This document shows positions 18,187 to 31,437 of a stretch of DNA of 64,000 nt, one piece after another. The position numbers were made by a program, and so were the translations under genes. Within the stretch, counting starts at the first letter, position 1; each line of letters starts with the position of its first letter. The notes under the pieces were generated by a model. It saw nothing but the letters and a program-made list of their open reading frames with translations. It had not been told where the DNA came from and searched no databases. This DNA comes from Chondrus crispus (taxonomy: Eukaryota; Rhodophyta; Florideophyceae; Gigartinales; Gigartinaceae): NCBI RefSeq assembly GCF_000350225.1, contig NW_005179290.1, forward strand, positions 1 to 64,000, written 5' to 3'.

Positions 18187-21100
18187 TTGTGCCGATGTCA
18201 AGGACGGCGCAAGGACTTTGAGAACGATATTGTTGTCGAATTGTGCGCGGGGGGCGAAAACGTGTGGGTTCCTTTAGACACCGGGGCGAGATCAATCTGG
18301 ATTGATCGATCTTGGTTTGAGGGAATAGGGGGGTCGTGGGTGCCAGCTGACGCATCGGCTACAGCCGTAGAAGGACATGAGATTGCCGTCTGCGGGAAGG
18401 GCAAGCTCAAGTTCGAACTCTGGGGCACCACTTTCGTGGAACCGGTGCTGGTGGCTGAAAACATTCCCAGTAAACTACTGATTGGAAGCGAGTTCTGGCG
18501 TCGATACGGACTCGTGCTAGACCTGCGTACACTCCGCGGGAGGATCTGGGTCTCAGGGAGGAGTATCCAGGGAAACGTTGCCAAAATGACGACGAAGCAC
18601 ACAGGAACGGAACAAATGGCGATAATCAGCGATGGTGATGTCGAGGATGCCATAAGAGACATGGACTTGTCTCAGTTCCATGCGAAGCGAGAGGTGCAAG
18701 AGAAGCTTCGTGAAATACTGTGGTCTCGCCGTGCGGTCTTCAAGGGACTCGGCAGGATAAGAGGTGTGCAGCACGAGATCAAACTGATAGAGGACACAAA
18801 ACCCGTTTGCTGCCCTGTTAGACGACGTTCGCCGCGGGAAGAGGAGGTAGAGAGGGCAGAAATGGGAAAACTGCTCAAGATGGGGGTCGTGGAGCCCGCG
18901 GCCTCGCCATGGGCCGCGTGCAACGTCTTCGTGAAGAAGAAAGACGGCACAATGCGTGTCACCTCGGATTTTCGCGAACTCAACGCAATGACCGTCACGG
19001 ACACATATCCGATGGAGGATGTCCGCGCTACCCTCGATTGGATGGGTACGAAAAGCATATTTTCGACGTTCGACCTGAAGGACGGTTTCTTTCAGATCGA
19101 GCTGCAAGACGCCTCCCGTGATTGTACCGCTATCCGCACCGTGATCGGACTACTGCGCTACGTCCGTCTTCCCCAGGGAATGAAAAACTCCCCGGCCGCA
19201 TTCCAGCGTGTTGTAAATCTTATTCTCGGCGGCAGGAAGGGATTAGACATCTGGGCGTTTATGGATGATGTCAGTCTGGGGACGGCTACTGTGGAGGAGC
19301 ACCTTCGCTCGGTGGACTCAGCGTTGGAGACCTTCTACGAGGCCGGCGCAAGGCTGAAGTTGTCAAAATGCCAATTTGGCGTGCGCACGGCTGTAATTCT
19401 GGGACACAAGATCGACCGAGATGGCATCAAGCCCTCAGATGCGCATGTAGAAGCAATTAGGCGCCTCGTGGAGCCGGGAGGAGGAGAAGAGCTTATGCGG
19501 TTCCTAGGGTTGATGAATTTTTTCTCGGGTTTCATCGACCACTTTTCCGAAATTGCTCGGCCCCTCCATGAAGTCCTTGTTGGCACCGGGTTCAACAAAA
19601 AAAAGGGAAGGGGGCAGCGGTTGGTAATCTCAGATTGGGGTAGGCGCTGGGGCGCCCGACAGCGCAGAGCATGGAAGGACCTCAAGGCAGTCCTCAGTGA
19701 CCCCGACTTTCTCAAAGCACCCAGGCAAGGCGCGAGCAAGAAACTGATGACGGATGCAAGCGTTTATGGCATCGGGGGGGTCTTGCTACAGGAAGGGGAG
19801 GACAAAAGGTGGTACCCCGTGGCATTCACAAGCCGTAAACTTTCAGATGCCAAAAAGAAGTTCACAGTCACTGAGCGAGAGTGCCTCGCCGTCGTACATG
19901 CGTTGCGTAAATGGAGGTTCTACCTACATGGGGAGAGGGGCGTTGTCGTAGTCACGGATCATTGCTCCCTCAAGTGGCTCATGAGCCTAAGGGATCCACG
20001 AGGTAGATTGGCACGTTGGATGGTCGACATACAAGATTTTGACTTCACGGTCAAATACGCCCCCGGGGGGGACCTCGTCGTCCCAGACACCCTCAGCAGG
20101 GACGCGGTCGAGAAACCACTTTGCGCACGCTGTTTCCGGGAGATGGAGGATCCCGGGACCGTTCAAGGAGACGCAGAGGCGCTGTGCACGCTCCTGAACA
20201 TCACAGGACTGGGTGGGGGGCCTTCACCGGAGGACTTCCGTACAGAACAGCTGGCCGAGTTTGGCGATATCAAGGACTACGCCTGGAAGAGGCGAGGTCT
20301 TGGATATGCTGTGGATGAGGAGGGACTGTTGCGGAGGACGAGGGCTGGGAGAGAGCTGATTGTAGTACCTCCGAAGCTAGTTGACGCAGTGCTCGACCAG
20401 GTTCATGGGTCCAAGCTAAGCGGTCACTACGGAGTCAGGCGAACTACGGATCGCCTGAGCAATTATTTTTGGTGGTCGGGCTGGAGAAAGGACCTGCAGC
20501 AAAGGGTTATGTGCTGCGTGGCTTGTACCGCAGCGAAAGCCACCAAGCCCCAAAAGCATGCCAAGATGGTCGTGTACCACCCACGTAGACGCTTCGAGCA
20601 GGTGGCAGTTGACGTCCAGACGGTTACCCCAAGGACAGCCGCGGGATGTGTGAAGATTTTGGTAATGATCGACACGTTCACCCGGTTTGCTCGCGCGCTG
20701 CCCATACCCGATGAACGGGCTGACACAGTGGCCAGGGTCATTTTGGATGAGTGGGTGTCAATATTTGGGCCTATGGAGTCCATGCTCTCGGATCGAGGAC
20801 CAAACCTCATCGGCAACGTCGTCAGAGAAATGGCAAGACAACTCGGTGTCCGTCGCGTTCTCACCTCTCCACTTCACCCTCAAGCCAACGGGTGCGTGGA
20901 GCGCTGGAAACGAACACTGGTGCAAGACCTAGCCTGCTTCTTCAGCACAGGGACTGAGGACTGGGACTCGCATGTGGCACTCGCTTGTTTCCGGTACAAC
21001 ACGAGTGTACACGAAGCCACTGGAATCACACCGTACGAGGCGATGTTTGGTATTCCTGCCTTCATGTCCTGGGGATCGGGAGAGGCGCGCAGATTGCGGG

Positions 21101-21662
21101 GCGAGCCGTATGACCTGACTGAACACCTCCGTGGACTGCACAATTGCCTTCTGTCGCGTGGAGGAAGGCACAGGAAAGGGCAGCCGATGTCTACGGCAGG
21201 GACGTCAGGAAAATGATATTGAGGGAAGGTTGTCGAGTGCTGGTTTGGTCGCCTGAACTCGCTAGCAAGGAGGGAAACAAAATCGTTCGCCCTTGGATAG
21301 GCCCCTACCGCATCGATGAAGTCCTCTCGCCGGTCAGCTACGTGCTCAAGTCAGAAATGGGTGGGAAAACCGCGCGGGTACACCCTAATCGAATGAAAAA
21401 AATTCCTGACGGGGCTGTGCAGACCTGTAGTGCAAGAAACGGAGTTTTTCCTGATGGGATACGGCTCCTGAGACGCATGCAAGAATCAAAGATGAAAATC
21501 AATCGACGCTCGGGGCAGGAAGAAAGATGGTTCAAGCTGCAAATCGCGGGGAGGAATTCCCCAAGATGGACCAGGGAGAGCGACATACCCGCAGTCATCG
21601 TCAGACTGTTAGACAAAAGCACTGACCGCGACGCGCCGACACACAACGACGTGAGCCCATAG
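18187..21662 (+). CDS. Pol of the 5.8-kb gypsy element (protease, RT, RNase H, integrase)
   Basis: Domains in order: aspartic protease with LDTGARS (about 18280), reverse transcriptase with TSDFRELNAMT and a FMDD catalytic box (about 18.9-19.4 kb), RNase H (TDASVYGIGGVL and TVTERECLAVV, about 19.75-20.05 kb), and integrase with an HHCC zinc finger and a DDE core (about 20.4-21.0 kb), then a basic C-terminal part. No chromodomain. The region has about one break and is reported as a single fossil unit. Confidence 0.88.
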
Positions 21663-21756
21663 CGATGATTGCGAATACCTGCTCCTACTACGATTGGCGT
21701 TCATTCATCCCCGTCCCCGCTTGTTTCTCTGGCAGAAGCGAAGGAAAAGGGACGAG

Positions 21757-22127
21757 TGTTGCGGAACGGCACGTGGATACGTGTAAAACTGGACTGCGAA
21801 CCGAAATGTGGATACACACCACCTGGGTAGGGAACCTAAACGCAAGAGTCCGACAGGAGCGGGGGAAGAGGGGGTGTAGTCGACGCCACCGGAGCGTGGC
21901 GAAAGGAAAGGGGATGATGTGAGGCGGCGGTGGAGAGACAGGGACGATGGACGAGGAAGCAAGGGAGACAGGGATAGAGAGCTTCTCGCAGGGAGTAGAG
22001 AGTACTTAAGCACGCCCTCCGGAAGATAGAAGGGGGGGAGGCAGCGAACAGTCAGGAAGTAAAGAGTTTGGGTGGATGCCCTCATTGAACTGGTCGCGAG
22101 TGCCACGCGGTTGGGATAACCGCAACA
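21757..22127 (+). repeat. 3' LTR of the 5.8-kb gypsy element
   Basis: 371-bp copy of the LTR at 16334-16704, preceded by a polypurine tract and followed by the GTAC duplication. Confidence 0.95.
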
Positions 22128-22131
22128 GTAC

Positions 22132-23495
22132 TGTACTCGGGGGGTGCCCCCTAAATCGCACAAGGCCATAGGCAATTGAACAACGGACAAAATCCATAAA
22201 ATCAACTGAAAATCTAACAATCAAGCCGCCGTGCCAGTATTTCGCACAAAGGGTTACTGTAAAAAGCGTCATAAGTCTGCAATGGTGGCCCGCACGGCCT
22301 AAACAGTTCCAAAAATAGCAAATGCGCGGTTCTTTTGCTTGGGAAACAAAATTTGAAGTCCTGAGTCGAACACCATGGCTCCCAAATGCTCATCACGAGC
22401 AATTCCAGTGTCTCTACAGATTGCCGATGGGAACATTTTCTGTTCCTTGATGGCGAACCACCACTAAGTCCAATTACTCCCTTGACCCATCAACCATGAC
22501 AAAACGCCAGCGTCGAGAGACTCGAGAAAAACGGATGTTGGAGGCCGCCTTTGTGGCGACGGACCAGGGAGTCACTCCACGACAGGCTGCTCTAATTGCG
22601 AAACTTCCACTCTCTACGTTCCAATATCGCTTGGACCGACGCCATAGCCCTCCAACCAAAAGACGCACGCTGCTCACCGAGGAAGAAGAAAAAAATATTG
22701 TAAGTGTGTTGAAGCGTTTCTCAAACCGTGGACACCCACTGACACGAGACGACCTTGCTGATACAGTAGAACTTTTGGTTCGAGCCATGCCGTTGGAACG
22801 GCGTTCCAAGCTCCCATTTGTTAACTGTCGCCCCGGAAAAAAATTTGTTCGCCTCTTTACAGCACGCCATATTGCTCAAATTAAGCTTGGAAAGGCGAGA
22901 CCACAAGAAGCTGTCCGATGGGCTGCGACAAATGCTGACGTCTTGACAACACATTTTGTGCAAATCGAAGCGCTCATGAAAGAGCACAATATAGATGCAA
23001 AACGCTTGGCAAATTTGGATGAGTCCGGATGTTCCCCGGAGCGAGGAACTGGAACTAACCGCATGTCAACCTATATTACCAGGCACACACTTCCGCAACA
23101 ACGAGCTCCCAAATTTAAAAATGTTAAGACAGTGACAATCATGCCAGTTATATTTGCCAATGGGGATACTGCCAATCCCTTGTTTGTTGTCGAAGGCTGC
23201 TCGTTAATGTATCGTATCATCGATGTAAGCAACCGGGACGTTTGTGAGTCGCTTGCCGATTGTATTCCTCGTGGTGCATACATCACAACACGCGAAGAGG
23301 TTGCTGGAATAGACAAAAAAATATTCAGAGAATGGGCTACACGGTTTGTCAAGGAGGTAGCGGACTTGACGCAGAATGGGCGTAAAGTACTCCTGCTGTA
23401 CGATGGTTACATAAGTCACATGGGAATAGAAGTATTAGAAACACTCGAAAAGGGAGGAGTAATCGCATATGCTCTTCCCTCGCACACGAGCGGGT
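22132..23495 (+). mobile_element. Tigger/pogo-type DNA transposon, left half
   Basis: A transposase ORF with its upstream DNA, cut off at 23495 by the chromovirus LTR. If the GTAC-flanked gypsy element is removed, the left border reads TACAGTACTGTACTCGG. TA followed by CAG is how Tigger-type ends begin, so the gypsy element may have inserted into this transposon's left terminal repeat; this is inference. The right half is not found on the far side of the chromovirus. Confidence 0.65.
22496..23495 (+). pseudogene. Tigger-type transposase, truncated by LTR element
   Basis: ATG at 22496 opens 333 residues before the LTR. The N-terminus has a psq-like helix-turn-helix (about 5-50: VTPRQAALIAKLPLSTFQYRL) and a CENP-B-type second helix region (about 58-105). 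The DDE_1 domain follows, with NLDESGCS around the first catalytic Asp and VLLLYDGYISHMG around the second. The third acidic residue and the tail lie beyond the insertion and are lost. The frame up to that point is intact, so this copy was fairly young when it was cut. Apparent residues after 23495 belong to the LTR. Confidence 0.85.
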
Positions 23496-24103
23496 TGTGG
23501 TACAACGACCGATCCGCGGTCGGTGTACAGTAGGAGCGGCCGCGCGCAGCGGGCACGGGGCACCGTGGCCCACGTGTAATACGTATGATTACCGAACGGG
23601 CGCAGCAAGTGACAGGTGTACGCTTGGGTACACGTGTAGTGTAAGGAACCGTGTGGGGATAATGCGCGCGCAGTGTAATGCAAGCGCGTAGTGTGAGGAT
23701 CTGTGCGGTGGTGTAATGACGGCGCTAGATTTTCAATCGCGTACAGTACCTGGTCCACAGTAAGTGACAGGTACTGTATTGGACAGGTGTCCCGGGCGTC
23801 CCTCTGAGGGGTTAAGACCTGGACACCGTCCTCGCAGTAAACACGGGGGGCAGACTTGCCCCCCTCCCTTTCGCGCCTACGTACCGCCGTTTCGGTATTC
23901 TCTCGCGCGTTGGCTTCTAACCCGTTACCGGTCGTCTCCGATCTAGCACCTCGGGACGACTGCGCGTAACCGGCCAGTGTGCCACTCCCTTTTCGCAAGT
24001 CCGACCGTTCGGTAACCGCGCGCCGCGCGTCTCGCGTCGCGAGCTCCCTCGGCTCATCCTCCGAGCCTCTCGCCCGCTAGGGTTTGAGGAGAGTTGTACC
24101 ACA
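23496..24103 (+). repeat. 5' LTR of the chromovirus
   Basis: 608 bp, about two differences from 34008-34615. It contains a perfect 11-bp stem-loop (TACAGTACCTG at 23742-23752 with its complement at 23768-23778) and a smaller one near the outer end (CGACCG/CGGTCG, 23506-23522). Confidence 0.97.
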
Positions 24104-24232
24104 TTTTGGTACTCTTGTGGAGGGCTACAACTCTCGAGGTAGAGCCGCGCGCCTTGACGCCCGCTCTGCGCAGAACCGTACGGACGGAAAAGGTTGAGAA
24201 ATCACCGCGTCGATCGCGAAGCGTATTCGACG

Positions 24233-26719
24233 ATGAACCGACCGGATCAAGGGGCAGACTCCGCCTCCGGGCGTCTGAGCACCCGCAGTGGCAGTGGCGC
24301 ACCGCGCCCCCGGGTGGAGAACCCGGAAGCCCTGCTGCGACCGCCACCGCGACCGGGCCGCACGCGAGCGTCCGCATCGGATGTTACGCCGGCCGGGTCG
24401 GCAGGCACTGAGAATCGCGTCCAATGGATGGTCGACGCGATTCAGCCGCGCATCCAGGCCTGGGTCGAGGAGTTCCTCGCTACGGAACTCCCCCAGGTAG
24501 CGCGCGTATGCCTCGACCGAACGGTGCCCGCTCTCGTGGACGCGCACGTACGCAGCGCGATACCACCGCTTTTGGACGAACTTCTACCCGCTCAAGTCCA
24601 ATGCGAGGTGGTGACCGCGCTCACCACTGTGGATGAAGAATCTCCGTCCGGCACGGCTCTAAAGGGAGCGATCAGCTCCGCCGTGGCCAATCGTCTGGCC
24701 ACGACCTTCGCCGGAGCAGGAGTCGACGCACGCGAGCAGCGCGACTCAACCGCTCCGGATTCTACGCTAACGCACGCTGAACCGATCGGCGCCGCACCCG
24801 GGATCGGTACAATGGCCCCTCACCCGGAGGGTAAGACCATTTACCTCCCACCAATTTATGGTGCTACAGGAGGGCCCACAGAAAATGGCCCTCCCGTACT
24901 CGCCGATACGGCTGGCCCCCGCGGGACAGAAAACCGCCTGGGGCGCTTTGCGACAGAAAAGCGACAGCCGTATCGGTCGAGCAGAAGAAGCGCACCCGGC
25001 GCTCAAGGTTACACCTCGGAGGGTACAGAAAACCCCTCCGAGGAAGAAGACACAAGACGTCGCCACAGGGCGACGCGCAAGAACCGCGACGGACGCTACG
25101 CGCGATACCGCGATGCCGGGGGGGTCGGTTACCCCTCCGATGATAACCGCAACGGACGCTACACGCGATACCGCGATGCCGGAGGAGGTGGATACCCCTC
25201 CGATGACGAGGACACCGAGTTGGACGGATCGCGCAGAAGCGACGGCAGAGGCCGCAATGCGCGCGACCGACGTCGGTTCCGGCGAGAAGACTCCGATCCG
25301 GAGGGCTACAGTAGCCCCGGCGGAGAAGGAGACCGCCATCGCAGGGGCAGAGACCGCCGGTCTGCCCCGAGGCGGGATCCGAAACGGTTGCCGGTGATCA
25401 GGCCGCTGAACGACCTGTTCACCAAGGCCGTCGACTACCGCACGTATAGGCTGGAAAATCGCAGCGCGCGCTACGACGCGAGTACCGCGCGGCGAGTTAA
25501 CCGATATAGGAAGAAGTTGGACGTCCAGCTGAAAACCCACACATTCGGTGGTCAAGATCCAATCGCGGTGCTAGGATTCCTCGCGCGCTTCAAGATGGCC
25601 TGCGACCACAATGGGGTCAGCGAAGGCGCGGCCGTGTGGTGTTTCCAGTTCTATTTGACTGGGCAGGCTCACGCCTTGCTCCAGTCCAGGCTACACGGGA
25701 ACACCATGGCGGTCGATGCGGAGCAGCGCGATATGCTCGAAACCTACGCGGAAGTTATTAACTTTTTATTGCGCACGTACGCGACCGACGAAGTTATTTC
25801 CTAAGCGGTCGGTGATGTCACCTCCTTCCGTCAGAGCTCTAATATGACAGAGGAGGTGTACAGTAACCAGTTGTGGGACAAGGCGTTGCGCTGCGGAACC
25901 GTATTTTCGGACAGGCGCCTGAAGTCCCTTTTTGTTGAGGGACTTCTGCCAGCGACGTGCGCGCAGGTGCGGAATTATCTCGCGACGCATCCGGGCGTGA
26001 ACTACCAAGCGGTGGCACGCTACGCGCAAGCGATAGGCGAGACGCACCGCTCGGCTCGAAGACAGGCGACCTCCTTCGCGTCGCCTCAAGCACCGTCCGA
26101 CTCGGTGAGAAGATTCACGCGCAACGCGCGGACAAGGCCCGTGCTGTCGGTCGAGTCCCTGTCTGAACTCCCGACAGCACGCGGAACCGAAACGGAGGAG
26201 ATACTGGCGGTGACGGACCAGTCGGCGACGCCGAGCTCGCTTAGCTCGCCGCCGACTAGCTACCATCCGTCACCTGCCTCGTCCCCGGCGGGCGCGCCGA
26301 TGGCGCCCGCCCAACACGGTAACGCGCGCGCACATCCGTACGGAAGGCCAGTACAGAACCAGCGGGTCCGGTTCTTCAACCAAGGATTACCTGGACCCCC
26401 GCCGTGTCGGTTCTGCCTGGACCTGACCCACCGACAGGAGCAATGTCCTGTGGTGGCGGACAGCGCGCTGCGTTCGAAGCTTTTGCAGGCCCGCGAGGCC
26501 AATTACCAAAAGCTTCGGATCCGTCAAGGTCTCCGCCCGGGTTCGCCGTTGGAGCGCCAACCGCCGACCGCGTGGCGAAATTCGCGTGCGCAGGCTCCCA
26601 CGGGCATCAACGTGGTCGAGCCTCGCGAGGCCGTCCAATCGGAAGAACCCGCGCTACCGCTGACGGACGAGGGGCCCGAGGACCTTGGGTTGACGGGGGA
26701 AGCCGGGGAGGACGCGTAG
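24233..26719 (+). CDS. Gag region of the chromovirus
   Basis: Starts at the first ATG after the primer site. The first part is Pro/Arg-rich and disordered, with a short internal duplication (RYRDAGG...GYPSDD, about 25.08-25.21 kb). A conserved block with DYRTYRLENRSARY and HTFGGQDPIAVLGFL matches the gag at the left edge of the window, and a CX2CX4HX4C knuckle (C-R-F-C...H...C) lies near 26.41 kb. The region has about one break and is kept here as one fossil unit. Confidence 0.8.
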
Positions 26720-29700
26720 AGGCGTCGACGATCCTCCCCGTGCCAAGCCTCAATAAACAAGGCACCCCGTCGACCGCTTCGGTACGCGCGCCATCGCAGA
26801 GCCGAACGGACGAAGCGGCAATTTGCTTCTTCAAGAAGCAAAATTATAAGGTCACCGCAACGGTCGGACAACGACGCGCGATGATGCGCGCCATCACGCC
26901 GGTTCTAGATTCGGGCGCGGGCCCGAATCTAATCCACCTACGCTGTGTGGCAGAACCGTGGCGCGCTGCCATCCAGTCTGCGCGGAGCCCGCCGCTCATC
27001 GACGCTTCGAATAGGTCGATGAAGGCCCTCGGCGAGCTCAAACTGTACGTCCGGATTGGTGAGTTCGTCGCGCGCGTGCCGTTCTTGGTCGTCACCAACC
27101 TCGCGGTGGACTGTATCCTCGGAACCACGTTCCTGGATCGCCACGTGAAGGCGATCCTGCCACCGCAGAGGAAGGTGCTGTTCCATCATGCGCCGTCCGT
27201 AGCGCTGACGGGAGTCACACCCTCGAGGCACGACCGCAAGATGGCCTCGAGGGGACCGTCGCAGCAGCTCCCGCAGGAGGAAAATTCGGCCGACCGGAAG
27301 CGCGCGCAGTTCCCGACGAACGTACCGTCACGGAAAATTCGCGTGGTCAAGGGGGTCACGATACCCCCGATGACCCAAGCGATGGTACGCGTCGCAACAC
27401 CGGTTGGGGGGCTTTGCTTCCTGCAAAACCACCCCAAAACGGCGCATAAGAATTTATGCCTGATGGCCCAGGGGGTCATGGACCTCTTCCCGGGCGAGCC
27501 GTTTACGGTGCTTGTTAGCAACTTCGGAAGCCGCGCGGCCCACGTCCCCAAGCATACCGTTGTCGGTCTCGCGTTGCCATCCCCCACACACATCCTGACA
27601 CTTGGCGTGCCGGTCCCCGGAGAGGCCGACGCTAAGGAAGGGGGAGGGAACAAAAATAATTCCTCGACCGCTACGGAGGAACAAGCGCGACGCGAACAAC
27701 CAGTTACGGACGAGAGCAGAAGACAATCCTCCACCGCTACGGAAGGATACGCGCGTCGCAAAGAATCCGCTACGGACGAAGGCAGGATTAATTCCTCACC
27801 CGCAGGGGAATGTGCGCGACGCAAAGAATCCGCTACGGACGAAGGCAGGATTAATTCCTCACCCGCAGGGGAATGCGCGCGACGCGAAGAACCGGAAACG
27901 GACGACGCCCACAGTGGCAATCCCGCTAACGCGGATGAGCGGACCGATACGGACGCGGAGAAGACCCGCTCGTGGGAAGAAGACGTCCATATTGGTGCAG
28001 AAGACAGTACCGTCCGGTCGGAAATTATGGACATGCTGTCCGAGTTCAAGGACATGTGGTCCGGCCACTTGGGTAAGATCGATGCTACGAAGCATCGCAT
28101 CGAGCTGAAGCCCGGTGCGAAGCCGATCTACCAAGCACCCTACCGAGCCGGACCCATCGCGCGCGAGAAGGAGAAGAAGGAAATCAACCGCATGCTGCGC
28201 GCGGGAGTCATCGAACCGACATCGGCCGAGTGGGCGAGCCCCGTGGTCTTCGTCCCTAAAAAGGACGGGACCATGCGGTTCTGCGTGGACTACCGCAAGC
28301 TAAACGCCGTTACGGTTCGCGACTCCTACCCACTACCGCGCATGGACGAATGTATCGACTCGCTCGGCGATGCCACTTTCTTTACCACGCTAGACTGTAA
28401 TAGCGGGTATTGGCAGGTGGAGATCGCCGAGGAGGACCGCGATAAAACAACGTTCGCGTCGCATTCGGGCCTCTACCGCTTTCTACGCATGCCGTTCGGT
28501 CTCAAAAACGCGCCCGCGACATTTCAACGAGCGGTCGACATCATCCTGTCCCGCGTGAAATGGGAGACCGCGTTGGTCTACCTTGATGACGTCATTGTCT
28601 ACTCGCGAACCGTTACGGAACATATGGCACACGTGCGCGAGGTACTACGCTTGCTACAAGACGCCGGCGTATCGCTAAAACTATCGAAGTGCGCGTTTTT
28701 CGATACGTCGGTTACCTCCCTGGGTCATGTTATCCGACCGGGACGGCTGGAGGTCGAGCGTCGCAACGTTGTCGCGATCGAGCGGGCGCGCGCGCCAACT
28801 AACCAAACGGAGCTACGGTCCTTTCTCGGTATGTGTAATGTCTACAGGAGATTCGTCAAGGGCTTCGCGAAGATCGCCGAACCGCTTAATCGGAAGACCG
28901 GCAAAAATCAGCCCTTCGAGTTCGGGGTCCTATCCGATGCGGAATACGAAACATTTGAGGCGCTGAAGAAGCGCCTCGTGTCACCGCCAATTCTCGCGTT
29001 GCCCCGTTACGGTCAGAAGTACACGCTGGACACCGACGCGTGCGGACACCAAGTGGGCTGCGCCCTTTACAGGAGCAGCCCGACGGGTGTCGCCGACCGA
29101 TCGGATACTGGAGCCGCGCGCTAACAGACGCGGAACGCAACTATACGACCACCGAGAAGGAATGCTTGGCCGTAGTGTGGAGCATTCTAACGCTACGGCC
29201 GTACCTGTACGGAAGCACGTTTAATCTCCGCACAGATCATGAGGCCCTGCGCTGGGTCCTCAATCTGGCGGACAGTTCCGGGCGGCTCGCACGCTGGCGC
29301 CTACGCTTGGCGGAGTACGACTACGACGTACAGTACCGCCCGGGCGTCAAGCACCAACTCGCGGACGGCGTCTCGCGCCTACGCACCGACGGCGGTGACA
29401 CCGCTCCGGTCGATGACGAGGTCCCGTGCTTCGTTGTCCAGTCGCAGGAAGGCAGCGAGCCCCTCCTGGACAAGGTGCACTGGGACCCGACACAAGACCG
29501 TCCGGACGGATTTCACGCGCTCGCGGTAACTCCCGAGGAACGCGACGTGGCGCCCATCTCGGTTGAGGATTTCCTACGCGAGCAGGCGGACGACGCGTTC
29601 TGTCGCGTCGCTGCCGAAACGGTCGGAGAGCCTAATTCTAAGTTTGACGTCGACCGCTACGGTTTCCTTGTAAGGAAGTCCCCGCTCGATGGGACCCTAC

Positions 29701-31079
29701 AACGCGTGGTACCGAATCGGTTACGCCCCCGGGTACTGTACCTTGCACACCATCCGAGGTTAGCCGGTCATCCGGGGGGAACGCGCATGTACTACACCCT
29801 GCGAAGGGAGTACTACTGGCCACATATGGCCAACGATGCGTTTGCGACCGTACGGAACTGTGCGTCGTGCGCTGCTACCCGCGGGACGCCTGTCAAGAAC
29901 CAGAAGGATCTCAAGCTGTTCCCCGCTGCGGGCCCCATGGAGTTTGTCGCGATGGACCTCCTGGGCCCGCTGCCCAAGACCGCGCACGGGAACCAACACG
30001 TGCTGGTTATTACCGATCGGTTTTCCAAGCTTACGCGCAGCATACCGCTACGGGATACCACCGCTTCGGTCGTCGCTAATGCGTTCCTAGAAAACTGGGT
30101 CTACGTCTACGGAGCGCCGCGCTACGTGCTCACCTATAACGGTCCGCAGTTCGCTGCTAAATTCTTCGATGCGGTATGCGCCCTCCTGGGGGTGAGGCAT
30201 TATCTCACGACGGCCTACCACCCCCAGACGAATGGGCAAACCGAACGGTTCAATCGCACGCTGGTGCAACGTCTCCGACATTACGTGGAGGAGCACCAGC
30301 GCGATTGGGACGACTACGTGCAACCGCTGACCTTCGCGTACAATACGCAGGTCCACCGGTCGACGGAGACCACTCCGTTCGACCTGGTGTTGACGCGGCC
30401 ACCGTCTGGATTGATCCTTCCCGGAACTGTACCGCAGGGCGCGGGGACCCATCTAGAGGACCGGCGTACCCCGGTTCAGTACAAGAGGGCCACGCTGCGC
30501 AAGCTCCGCGACGCTCTCGACCGCGCACGGACGAAACTTACCGCTTCGCAAAAGCGGTACAAGGACAATTTGGACAAGAAGGTCCGATTTCGGCCGGTCG
30601 TCAAGGCGGGCGACTTCGTGTACGTGGACCGCCCGCCACGTCCGTTGACAAGCGTCGAGCGCCGCACGCGTGCGCGAAGTCCGACCGATACGGACGACCT
30701 CTCTGTCAAGCTTCTACCCAAGACAGAGGGTCCATTTCGCGTGCGCTCCGTTACGGACACCACGGTCCTGATCGAACAGGACGGCGTGGAGAATCGCGTG
30801 AGCATCGACCGCGTGACGAAGATGCCACGCGGGCCGGGGGATATCGTCACCCCCGCAGCGTCGACCGAATCGGAAGTCCCCGCAGCCGCCCCGAGCGCGG
30901 AGTACGTCGTTGACCGCATCGTCGGACACCGTACCGCGCGGGGCGGGATCCAGTACAAGGTCCGCTGGTATGGATATACCGCCTCCGACGACACCTATGA
31001 GCCCGCCGATGGGCTCCCGCAACCGTTTATCGATCGGTATTGGCGCACGCGCCAACGCGGAGAACCTACGCAGGCATAA
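26720..31079 (+). CDS. Pol region of the chromovirus, with C-terminal chromodomain
   Basis: Protease with LDSGAGPNL (about 26.91 kb), a repeat-bearing linker, RT with VDYRKLNAVT and YLDDVIVYS (about 28.28-28.61 kb), RNase H (TTTEKECLAVVW, about 29.15 kb), integrase with an HHCC finger and core (about 29.75-30.4 kb), and a chromodomain at the C-terminus (YVVDRIVGHR...YKVRWYGY...TYEP, about 30.90-31.05 kb). Chromodomains of such elements can direct integration to modified chromatin. About one break lies in the region. Confidence 0.88.
27680..27890 (+). repeat. 63-bp tandem repeat in the chromovirus pol linker
   Basis: A 21-codon unit (RKESATDEGRINSSPAGECA) is present in two near-identical copies at 27757-27882, preceded by at least two diverged copies. 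It lies between protease and reverse transcriptase and forms a flexible, hydrophilic linker. Confidence 0.8.
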
Positions 31080-31437
31080 CGCGACGCTTCGCGGCTTCAC
31101 ACCGAACCGCTCGGACGCTCGTGTTCGCACGCGCACCGCTACAGGATCGAACCGACAAGGGGGCGACGTCCATCGATGGTTTCCGACCCAAAGCCGTCCG
31201 ATTTGCGGGTTTCCAGTGTCGGTGCCATCGGCTCCGTCTCGCCCGCGCGCGTGCAATACCGTTCGCGGAACCGGGCTACGATTTTTATTTACCTTAGGAG
31301 GGGGGGAAGCGTAGCCCGAAGTACGATTTAATTGCGCAAGTTGGCGAGGAAGAAGAGCACCGATAATCGGTTTCGTTTAATCCGGGCAATGCCCCTACTG
31401 TACTACGTAAGGGAGGAGACGCTCGGCAAGCCGGTGT

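Larger units (their letters stand above)
16334..22127 (+). mobile_element. Ty3/gypsy LTR retrotransposon, young, 5.8 kb
   Basis: Two 371-bp LTRs (16334-16704 and 21757-22127) begin TGTTGCGG and end CCGCAACA. They differ at about three positions, so the insertion is recent. GTAC occurs on both outer sides (16330-16333 and 22128-22131), a 4-bp target duplication. The order gag, protease, reverse transcriptase, RNase H, integrase defines Ty3/gypsy. No chromodomain was seen. A purine tract (AAGGAAAAGGG) precedes the 3' LTR. The element looks nearly whole, with about one break in the coding part. It lies just upstream of a Tigger-type transposon, perhaps inside that transposon's left end. Confidence 0.93.

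Noticed and set aside
23497-24102. Small ORFs inside the chromovirus LTRs
   Set aside because: The same ORFs recur at 34.0-34.6 kb because the LTRs are duplicates; no protein features.
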